A DNA stretch of 7,023 bases from Kiloniellaceae bacterium (lineage in GTDB: Bacteria > Pseudomonadota > Alphaproteobacteria > Kiloniellales > Kiloniellaceae), in the NCBI GenBank assembly GCA_028280915.1, contig JANQKX010000753.1, positions 1 through 7,023 on the forward strand. The letters run 5' to 3'. This document shows, piece by piece, positions 1-6,114 of the stretch (the first letter of the stretch is position 1; the number at the start of each line of letters is the position of its first letter). A program made the position numbers and the translations under genes. Under the pieces are notes generated by a model. That model saw nothing but the letters and a program-made list of their open reading frames with translations, was not told the DNA's origin and made no database searches.

Positions 1-1
1 A

Positions 2-445
2 CTGGCGCTGGCGGTCCTGGGTCTGCGCGGTGAAGAGGCGCGGGCGGCGGGGCGTGACCTGGGGGTGGCCTGGGCCTTGACCGGTCTGATGCGCGCCGTG
101 CCCTTTCACGCCCGGCAGAAACGGCTTTTCCTGCCCGATGACGTGACCGGCGCCGCTAGCCTGCATCTGGGTGACTTGTTCGAGTTGCGCCCGAGCGCGG
201 CGCTGCGGGAAAGCCTGCTCCCTTTGCGGGACCGGGCGCGCCATCATTTGGAGGCCTATCGCAAGCCTCTGACCTCGGATCAGGGGCGGGAGGGAAAAGG
301 GGTCTTTTTGCAGGCGCGCCTCTGCGAGCTCTACTTGCAACGGCTGGAGAAAGCGGACTTGGATCCCTTTTTGGCTGAAGCCATGGGCCCTATTTGGGGC
401 CGGGCCTGGCGTTTGACCTGGGCTTCTCTGACCGGCGGATTTTAA
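2..445 (+). CDS. Squalene/phytoene synthase family protein, NDUFAF6-like (3' part only)
   Basis: Only the last 147 residues are present; the 5' end lies outside the window and the reading frame is open from base 2 to the TAA at 443-445. The segment GRDLGVAWALTGLMRAVPFH followed by a basic stretch and LFLPDD aligns in my memory with the helix of squalene/phytoene synthases that ends in the second aspartate motif (usually NILRDxxED, then RxYLP). Here that motif reads TGLMRAVPFHAR, so the Mg-diphosphate-binding aspartates are missing. This is the pattern of the NDUFAF6-like branch, whose human member is a complex I assembly factor. A later segment, RDRARHHLEAYR, resembles the conserved A-x-x-H-L region of that branch. 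I infer a non-catalytic or assembly role rather than terpene synthesis; the substrate is unknown. It is convergent with trmFO, with 19 bases between the two stop codons. Confidence 0.8.
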   Translation: MALAVLGLRGEEARAAGRDLGVAWALTGLMRAVPFHARQKRLFLPDDVTGAASLHLGDLFELRPSAALRESLLPLRDRARHHLEAYRKPLTSDQGREGKGVFLQARLCELYLQRLEKADLDPFLAEAMGPIWGRAWRLTWASLTGGF

Positions 446-464
446 CGGGGCGGGGCTTTTGTCC

Positions 465-1820
465 CTATTGAGCGGCGGCGGTCGTTTGGCCGGCCCAGGC
501 CGCCAGGTCGCTGAGCGCCCGCTCCGACAGGGCCGGTTTGCGGTCCTTTTTCTTCAACCGCTTGCCGCCGGTCGGGGGCAGCGCGGGGAAGAGGCCGAAG
601 TTCACGTTCATGGGCTGGAAGCTTTCCGCCTTGGCGCCGCCGGTGATGTGGTTCAAGAGGGCGCCGTGGGCCGTGCTGGCCGGCGGCGGCGTGAGGATTC
701 GGCCCGATACCTCGGCGGCGGCAAAGCGACCGGCCAAGAGCCCCATGGCGGCGGATTCCACATAGCCTTCCACGCCGGTGATCTGGCCGGCAAAGCGCAA
801 ATGGGGGTGGGACTTCAAGCGCAATTCCTCGTCCAGCAGGCTGGGCGAATTGATAAAGGTGTTGCGGTGCAGGCCGCCCAAGCGCGCGAACTGCGCCTGC
901 TCCAACCCGGGGATCAGGCGAAACACCTCGGTCTGGGCGCCGTACTTCAGCTTGGTTTGGAAGCCGACCATGTTGTAAAGGCTGCCGAGTGCGTTGTCCT
1001 GGCGCAGCTGCACCACCGCATGGGGCCGCTGGCCCGTGCGCGGGTCGGTCAGGCCCACCGGCTTCATGGGGCCGAAGCGTAGGGTGTCCACGCCCCTGGA
1101 CGCCATCACCTCGATGGGCAGGCAGCCCTCGAAATAGGGCGTGGCTTTTTCCCAGTCCTTGAACTCGGCCGAATCCCCCTCGATCAGGGCATGGAGAAAG
1201 GCTTGATATTGGGCCTGGTCCAGGGGGCAGTTGATGTAGTCGGCGCCATCCCCCTTGTCATAGCGGGATTGAAACCAAGCGGTGTCGAAGTCAATGGAGT
1301 CCTTGTAGACGATGGGCGCAATGGCATCGAAGAAGGCCAGGTATTCGGCGCCGGTGGCCTTTGCGATGGCCTCGGACAGCCCCGGCGAGGTGAGGGGGCC
1401 GGTGGCGACGATGGTCGCGCCCCAATCGGCCGGCGGCAGGTCGCCGACCTCGCCCCGGTCGATTTGCACCAGGGGCTCGGACGCCAAGTGTTCGGTCACC
1501 GCGCCGGCGAAGCCGTCCCGGTCCACGGCCAAGGCGCCGCCAGCGGGCAGCTTGTGCCGGTCGGCGCAGGTCATGATCAACGAGCCCAGGCGCCGCATCT
1601 CCTCGTGTAAGAGCCCCACCGCGTTGTTGGCGGCATCGTCGGAGCGGAAGGAATTGGAGCAGACCAGCTCCGCCAGCTGATCGGTCTTGTGAGCATCGGT
1701 CGCGCGTTCCGGGCGCATTTCGTGCAGCACCACGGGCAGCCCGGCCCGGGCGATCTGCCAAGCGGCCTCGCTGCCGGCCATGCCGCCGCCGATGACGTGG
1801 ATGGGACTCTTCTGTGTCAT
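465..1820 (-). CDS. trmFO: Methylenetetrahydrofolate--tRNA-(uracil-5-)-methyltransferase TrmFO
   Basis: TrmFO makes 5-methyluridine at position 54 of the tRNA T-loop in the cytoplasm, taking carbon from methylenetetrahydrofolate and electrons from reduced FAD. The 451-residue product has the usual length of the family. An N-terminal FAD dinucleotide-binding motif, VIGGGMAGSEAAW, lies at residues 9-21. The conserved block AELVCSNSFRSD contains Cys54, and YFEGCLPIEVMASRG contains Cys233; these correspond to the two functional cysteines known from Bacillus subtilis TrmFO (about 53 and 226). Further family blocks are DAIAPIVYKDSID (165-177), RFGPMKPVGLTDPRTG, NMVGFQTKLKYG and the C-terminal FAGQITGVEGYVESAAMG. 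The ATG at 1820 is preceded by AGGCAGG in the 16-base gap after the upstream dehydrogenase stop, so translation may be coupled. The gene was long called gid and should not be confused with gidA/mnmG. No damage is seen. Confidence 0.97.
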   Translation of the reverse strand: MTQKSPIHVIGGGMAGSEAAWQIARAGLPVVLHEMRPERATDAHKTDQLAELVCSNSFRSDDAANNAVGLLHEEMRRLGSLIMTCADRHKLPAGGALAVDRDGFAGAVTEHLASEPLVQIDRGEVGDLPPADWGATIVATGPLTSPGLSEAIAKATGAEYLAFFDAIAPIVYKDSIDFDTAWFQSRYDKGDGADYINCPLDQAQYQAFLHALIEGDSAEFKDWEKATPYFEGCLPIEVMASRGVDTLRFGPMKPVGLTDPRTGQRPHAVVQLRQDNALGSLYNMVGFQTKLKYGAQTEVFRLIPGLEQAQFARLGGLHRNTFINSPSLLDEELRLKSHPHLRFAGQITGVEGYVESAAMGLLAGRFAAAEVSGRILTPPPASTAHGALLNHITGGAKAESFQPMNVNFGLFPALPPTGGKRLKKKDRKPALSERALSDLAAWAGQTTAAAQ

Positions 1821-1836
1821 GGCAAAGGACCTGCCT

Positions 1837-2820
1837 TCAGTAACCCCGATTCACATCCACCACCCGGGCCAGGCGTTCCGATTTCAGCCAGCGGGACAGG
1901 TTTTCGGCAAAAAAGCCGGCGAAACGGGCGCGCCAGTCGCTGACGCAATCGGCCACGTGGGGCGTGATGACCACGTTTTCCATCTCCCAGAGGGGGCTTT
2001 CCACGGGCAGGGGTTCGGTTTCCATCACATCCAGGTAAGCCCCGGCGATACGGTTTTCCCGCAGGGCCGCGATCAGCGCCGCCTCGTCCACCACTGGTCC
2101 CCTGGCTACGTTGATCAAAATGGCCTCTGACTTCATGTGGGACAAGGCCTTGGCATCGATCAAGTGTTGGGTCCGAGGGGTCATGGGCACGTGCAGGGAG
2201 ACAAAATCCGCCCGCGCCAGGGCCTGGGGCAATTGGGCGTGGGTGAAGATCTCGTCCACTTCTTCCATGGGACCGGGATTGTTGCGGATGCCCAGCACCT
2301 TCATACCCTGGGCCCGCGCCTTGACGGCGACCCGCCGGCCGATGTTACCCAGGCCGATCACGAGCACGGTCTTTCCGGCGATCGTCCGCCAGGGCAGGGG
2401 CTGCCACTCCTTTTTGGCCTGTTGGCGCATATAGCGGTGAAAGCCGAAATTCATCATCATCATGGCGGAAAGGGTGCTTTCGGCCAGGAAGGCGCTGAGC
2501 AGTCCGGCACAGTTGGTGACCGCCAGCTTGGCCGGATTCCACGGCATGATGTGGTCAACCCCGGTGCCGCCTACGTGCAGCCATTCCACGGAAGGACAAT
2601 CCAGGATCTGCCGATGGGCCGGTCCGGGCACGCCGGCGCATTTGTAGCCCAACACCACCTGGGGCTTTTCGTTTTCCAAAGCCGAGTCCAGGTCCGCCGC
2701 CGCCGCGCAGACGACAAAATTCACATGGGGAAAACGCTCTTTGAGGTCGTCCAAGTAGGTCTCCGATTCATCGTGGACCACAAGGACGGTGACATCCTGC
2801 CGCATTTCCTTTTCCGCCAT
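1837..2820 (-). CDS. D-2-hydroxyacid dehydrogenase (GhrA/GyaR-like), NAD(P)-dependent
   Basis: The 327-residue product is a single-unit D-isomer-specific 2-hydroxyacid dehydrogenase of cytoplasmic type; such enzymes reversibly reduce 2-oxoacids such as glyoxylate or hydroxypyruvate. The N-terminal half (about 1-105) carries the substrate-domain signature VEWLHVGGTGVDHI (78-91). The nucleotide-binding domain follows, with VIGLGNIGRR (G156, G158, G161). The catalytic triad is visible as Arg240 in NVARGPVVDEAAL, Glu269 in DVMETEPLP and His288 in ITPHVAD. There is no ACT domain, so it is not a SerA-type phosphoglycerate dehydrogenase. The second beta strand of the Rossmann fold ends in Arg179 (VLGIRNN) where NAD enzymes usually have Asp, which suggests NADPH preference. 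Exact substrate cannot be read. The ATG at 2820 has a good ribosome binding site. The gene sits 16 bases before trmFO and 111 bases after uvrA; a possible weak promoter in that gap is TTGCGG (2890-2885) and TAAAAA (2866-2861). Confidence 0.93.
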   Translation of the reverse strand: MAEKEMRQDVTVLVVHDESETYLDDLKERFPHVNFVVCAAAADLDSALENEKPQVVLGYKCAGVPGPAHRQILDCPSVEWLHVGGTGVDHIMPWNPAKLAVTNCAGLLSAFLAESTLSAMMMMNFGFHRYMRQQAKKEWQPLPWRTIAGKTVLVIGLGNIGRRVAVKARAQGMKVLGIRNNPGPMEEVDEIFTHAQLPQALARADFVSLHVPMTPRTQHLIDAKALSHMKSEAILINVARGPVVDEAALIAALRENRIAGAYLDVMETEPLPVESPLWEMENVVITPHVADCVSDWRARFAGFFAENLSRWLKSERLARVVDVNRGY

Positions 2821-2829
2821 GCTTGTTGT

Positions 2830-2835
2830 TCCTTT
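2830..2835 (-). promoter_or_regulatory. Ribosome binding site of the D-2-hydroxyacid dehydrogenase gene
   Basis: On the minus strand AAAGGA stands 9 bases before the ATG at 2820, good Shine-Dalgarno spacing. It supports the chosen start and independent translation after the 111-base gap from uvrA. No comparable site is seen before uvrA or the transporter gene. Confidence 0.6.
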
Positions 2836-2921
2836 CGGGGCGCGTTTTTTCCAGCGGACGTTTTTACCGGCAAGCGCGCGCGGACCGCAATAGAGGACAG
2901 ACCAGCGTTCGGGATTAACCC

Positions 2922-2954
2922 AAAAAAAAGATCAGGCCCGCTTGCGCCGAGGGC
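2922..2954 (-). terminator. Possible intrinsic terminator at the end of uvrA
   Basis: Reading the minus strand, eight T in a row (2929-2922) begin two bases after the uvrA stop codon. The end of the coding region just upstream can fold into GCCC (2954-2951) with GGGC (2939-2936), plus an inner GC/GC pair closing a GCAA loop across a three-base bulge. The stem is short and six bases separate it from the T-run, so it is not a textbook terminator. The U-tract is the stronger part of the evidence. Confidence 0.35.
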
Positions 2955-5822
2955 TGCTGGTTTTTTGCCGCAAATAGGGCGCCAGGTATCGGCCGGTGTG
3001 GCTCGCCTTGATTTTGGCGATGAGTTCCGGCGGGCCTTCGGCCACCAGCTGGCCGCCCTTGTCCCCGCCCTCGGGGCCCAGGTCCACGATCCAGTCGGCG
3101 GTTTTGATGACCTCCAGATTGTGTTCGATGACCAGGACCGTGTTGCCCTGATCCACCAGGCGGTGCAGCACCTCGAGAAGCTTGTTCACGTCCTCGAAGT
3201 GGAGTCCGGTGGTGGGCTCGTCCAGGATGTAGAAGGTTTTGCCCGTGGCCCGTTTGGACAGCTCCTTGGCCAGCTTGACCCGCTGGGCCTCGCCGCCGGA
3301 AAGGGTGGTGGCCTGCTGGCCGATCTTGATGTAGCCCAGGCCCACCTGCTGAAGGGTATCCAGTTTGTTGCGGATGGCGGGCACGGCCTTGAAGAATTCC
3401 TGGCCCTCGTCCACGGTCATCTCCAGCACGTCGGAGATGGATTTGCCCTTGAAGGTGATCTCCAGGGTTTCCCGATTGTAGCGCTTGCCCTTGCACACAT
3501 CGCACTGCACGTAGACGTCGGGCAAAAAGTGCATCTCGATCTTGATCATGCCGTCACCCTGGCAGGCTTCGCAGCGGCCGCCCTTTACGTTGAAGGAAAG
3601 CGGCCCGGCTTGTAGCCCCGGGCATTGGCTTCGGGCAGGCCGGCGAACCACTCCCGGATCGGTGTGAAGCAGCCGGTGTAGGTGGCCGGGTTGGAACGGG
3701 GCGTGCGCCCGATGGGGGACTGGTCGATGTCGATGATCTTGTCCAGGAACTCCAGCCCCTCGATGGCCTCGTGGGGCGCGGCCTGGGCGCGGGCGTTGTG
3801 CAGGCGCCGGGCCATGGCCTTGTAAAGGGTCTCCACGATCAAGGTGGATTTGCCGCTGCCGGACACGCCGGTGACACAGGTAAAGGTGCCCAGGGGGAAC
3901 TTGGCGCTGACGTCTTGCAGGTTATGGCCCGTGGCGCCGATCACCTGGATCGCCTGGCCCCGCCGGCCGGCCCGGCGTTGCGCCGGCACGGCGACCTGCC
4001 GCATGCCGGTAAGGTACTGGCCGGTCAGGCTGTCCGGGCTCTGCATGATGGCCTTGGGCGTGCCCTGGGCGATCACCTCGCCGCCGTGGGTGCCGGCCCG
4101 GGGCCCCATGTCGATCAGATAATCGGCGGAGCGGATGGCATCCTCGTCGTGTTCCACCACCACCACGGAATTGCCCAGGTCGCGCAGGCGCTTCAGGGTT
4201 TCCAAGAGGCGGGAGTTATCCCGTTGATGCAGGCCGATGGAGGGCTCGTCCAGAACATACAAGACCCCGGTCAGGCCGGAGCCGATCTGAGAGGCCAGGC
4301 GGATGCGCTGGGATTCACCACCCGACAAGGTCGCCGAGGCGCGGGATAGGGTCAGGTATTCCAGCCCCACGTCCATGAGAAAGCGCAAACGCTCGTTGAT
4401 TTCCTTGAGAATGCGCGTGGCGATTTCCCGCTGCTTGGGCCGCAGCTGGCTGTTCAAGTCGGCGAACCAGTGAAAGGCCTCGGCCACGGAAAAGTCGGCG
4501 ATTTCGCCGATGTGCCGCTTGCCCACCTTGACCGCCAGGGCCTCGGGCTTCAGACGGTAGCCGTCGCAGGCTTCACAGGCCTTGTTGCTTTGATAGCGGG
4601 CCAGTTCCTCGCGCACCCAGTCGCTATCGGTTTCCCGCCAGCGCCGCTCCATGTTGGGCAAAACCCCCTCGAAGGGCTTGTCCGTTTCATAGGCGCGCAG
4701 GCCGTCGTCATAACTCATGCGGATGGCCTTGCCGCCCGAGCCGTGCAGGATCACCTGGCGGGCTTTCTGCGGCAGGTCCTTCCAGGCCTTGTGCATGGGC
4801 ACTTTCAGATGGCGGGCCAAGGACTGCAGAGTCTGCTGGTAATAGGCCGAGGTGGAGCGGGCCCAAGGGGCAATGGCCCCCTTTTCCAAGGAAAGGGCCG
4901 GGTCGGGCACCACCAAGTCCGGGTCGACGAAGAGGGTCATGCCCAGGCCATCGCAGGAAGGACAGGCCCCGAAGGGATTGTTGAAGGAGAACAGCCGGGG
5001 CTCGATCTCGTCGATGGTAAAGCCCGACACCGGGCAGGCGAATTTGGCCGAAAAGGTGGTGCGTTCCCCGTCACCGCCCGCTTGCTCGGTGAAGGCAAGG
5101 CCGTCGGCCAGGTGCAAGGCGGTCTCGAAGGAATCGGCCAGGCGGCTTTCGATGCCCGGGCGCACGATCAGCCGGTCCACCACCACCTCGATGTCGTGCT
5201 TGCGTTTTTTATCCAGCGCCGGCGAATCTTCGATCTCGTAAAGCTCCCCGTCGATCTTGACCCGCTGGAAGCCGCGCTTTTGCAGATCCAGAAGCTCCTT
5301 ACGGTATTCCCCCTTGCGGCCGCGCACGATGGGTGCCAGCAGGTAAAGCCGGGTGCCCTCGGGCATTTCCATGACCCGGTCCACCATCTGGCTGACGGTC
5401 TGGCTCTCGATGGGCAGGCCGGGCGCCGGCGAATAGGGGATGCCGACCCGGGCATAGAGCAGGCGCAGGTAGTCGTAGATTTCGGTCACCGTGCCCACGG
5501 TGGAACGAGGGTTCTTCGAGGTGGTCTTTTGCTCGATGGAAATGGCCGGCGACAGGCCCTCGATGGAATCCACGTCGGGCTTTTGCATCAGCTCCAAGAA
5601 CTGGCGGGCGTAGGCGGAAAGGGATTCCACATAGCGCCTTTGGCCCTCGGCATAGATGGTGTCGAAGGCCAGCGACGACTTGCCCGAGCCGCTGAGGCCG
5701 GTGATCACCACCAGCTGGTCCCGCGGCAAGTCCACGTTAATGTCTTTCAGGTTATGCTCACGCGCGCCCCGCACGGCAATGACGGGGCCGCCGCGCAAAG
5801 GACTGGGCCGGAGTGATTTCAT
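2932..5822 (-). CDS. uvrA: Excinuclease ABC subunit A (UvrA), interrupted by a one-base frameshift
   Basis: UvrA is the ATPase that, with UvrB, finds bulky DNA damage in nucleotide excision repair. As read, the ATG at 5822 runs in frame to a TAA at 3587-3585 (745 residues, the last three after Phe742 out of register). The remainder, starting SFNVKGGRCEAC, continues in another frame to the TGA at 2934-2932. Restoring one base gives about 963 residues, normal for UvrA. Motifs in restored numbering: Walker A GLSGSGKSS (42-50), first zinc site C263/S266/C287/C290, signature LSGGESQ (499-505) with VLDEPSIGLHQRD, second Walker A GVSGSGKST (652-660), C-terminal zinc finger C751, C754, C774, C777, second signature LSGGEAQ (from 841), and ILDEPTTGLH (from 866). 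The ATG at 5822 fits the start of homology; the frame is open for 78 more codons upstream, but that stretch has no UvrA character. No clear Shine-Dalgarno or LexA box is seen upstream. Confidence 0.95.
3597..3599 (-). other. Frameshift site in uvrA (one base missing from a short homopolymer)
   Basis: The coding strand reads CGC TTT CCT TCA ACG TAA, ending the frame, where UvrA requires R-F-S-F-N-V. Adding one T to the TTT run (A-run at 3597-3599 on the plus strand) gives CGC TTT TCC TTC AAC GTA and restores the conserved KPGRFSFNVKGGRCEAC. The site lies directly before the C-terminal zinc finger. The rest of the downstream part is intact, so a sequencing or assembly deletion, or a very recent mutation, is likelier than an old pseudogene. 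Confidence 0.92.
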
Positions 5823-5940
5823 GGAGTTATCAATAGCTCGAACTGGCAATACATAGGGGATCTCATCATGGACCCTAATATGGTCGATTGGCGCCGGGAA
5901 TTCGAGCCCTAATGAGGGGTGGAGCGATCTATGTTGACAA

Positions 5941-5955
5941 GGGGCCGACGGCTCC
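5941..5955. promoter_or_regulatory. Operator-like 15-base dyad between the -35 and -10 elements
   Basis: GGGGCCGACGGCTCC is a near-perfect inverted repeat: six of the seven base pairs around the central base match. It lies wholly inside the spacer between TTGACA and GATAAT and abuts the DnaA-type 9-mer. The position suits a repressor, or a MerR-type activator acting on an overlong spacer. The protein that would bind is unknown. Confidence 0.25.
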
Positions 5956-5964
5956 TGTGGATAA
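5956..5964 (-). promoter_or_regulatory. Perfect DnaA box 9-mer (TTATCCACA)
   Basis: The minus strand reads TTATCCACA, identical to the strongest E. coli DnaA boxes. It overlaps the GATAAT at 5960-5965, so DnaA bound here would be expected to affect the plus-strand promoter, and it lies about 135 bases upstream of uvrA. Weaker seven-of-nine matches occur nearby at 5827-5835 (plus), 5932-5940 (minus) and 6047-6055 (plus), which could be chance. Binding is inferred from sequence alone. Confidence 0.45.
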
Positions 5965-5969
5965 TTTGG

Positions 5970-5985
5970 CCTCGTTTCGACGAGG
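5970..5985 (+). other. Small hairpin with UUCG loop (CCTCGT-TTCG-ACGAGG)
   Basis: A perfect six-base-pair stem closes a TTCG loop. UUCG loops are unusually stable in RNA, though stability is greatest with a C-G closing pair and here the pair is U-A. No T-run follows on the plus strand, so it is not an intrinsic terminator. If the promoter-like pair just upstream is used, the hairpin would sit at the extreme 5' end of the transporter mRNA. Confidence 0.4.
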
Positions 5986-6114
5986 ATGACAAAATCGCTG
6001 CGGTCTGACGGCCGAAGCTGTCCCCTCGGTTCGGCTCGTTGGCCTCTTTTCAACACAATGACCGTCGATGGCGAGTGACTAAAGGCGGTTTATAACTCAT
6101 GCTGTGCCGCGACA

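Larger units (their letters stand above)
5934..5965 (+). promoter_or_regulatory. Promoter-like pair TTGACA ... GATAAT, facing the transporter gene
   Basis: A perfect -35 hexamer TTGACA (5934-5939) is followed by GATAAT (5960-5965, five of six to the -10 consensus). The spacer is 20 bases, longer than the usual 16-18, so activity would be weak or would need an activator or DNA distortion. If used, the transcript would begin near 5972 and have a leader of roughly 140 bases before the ATG at 6115. Confidence 0.35.
5823..6114. other. Divergent intergenic region between uvrA and the EamA transporter gene
   Basis: This 292-base stretch carries no supported gene. It looks less GC-rich than its neighbours and must contain the start signals of both divergent genes. 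Visible items are TTGACA at 5934-5939, a dyad at 5941-5955, a DnaA-type 9-mer at 5956-5964, GATAAT at 5960-5965, a UUCG-loop hairpin at 5970-5985, and a loose inverted repeat GCCGAA/TTCGGC at 6011-6016 and 6030-6035. The minus frame of uvrA stays open across much of it, but the predicted peptide has no recognisable character. Confidence 0.7.

Noticed and set aside
446..466. Bidirectional terminator between the convergent genes (GGGGC-TTTT-GTCCC at 452-465).
   Set aside because: The stem has only five pairs with one G-T wobble and no T-run follows on either strand.
3595..3610. Programmed -1 ribosomal frameshifting in uvrA.
   Set aside because: No slippery heptamer is present; a CUUUCC context would need a mismatched Phe tRNA slip, and no UvrA I know of uses recoding. 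A one-base deletion in a run explains it better.
2137..3615. A 492-codon open frame on the plus strand antisense to the dehydrogenase and uvrA.
   Set aside because: It runs opposite two well-recognised genes, crosses their boundary, and its peptide is the Gly/His/Gln-rich type produced by antisense reading of GC-rich codons.
4470..5816. A 448-codon open frame on the plus strand antisense to uvrA.
   Set aside because: It is a shadow of the uvrA codons; no domain character, and the minus strand frame is clearly UvrA.
6011..6035. Inverted repeat GCCGAA / TTCGGC as an operator.
   Set aside because: Six-base arms 13 bases apart, with overlapping alternative pairings in GC-rich sequence, are easily expected by chance.
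5823..6056. N-terminal extension of UvrA by 78 residues from an ATG at 6056.
   Set aside because: The extra residues have no UvrA character, while the ATG at 5822 begins shortly before the conserved VRGAREHNL block, as in other family members.
5823..6114. Chromosomal origin of replication, because of the DnaA box.
   Set aside because: Only one perfect box, no AT-rich unwinding region and no origin-associated genes. trmFO's old name gid is not gidA.
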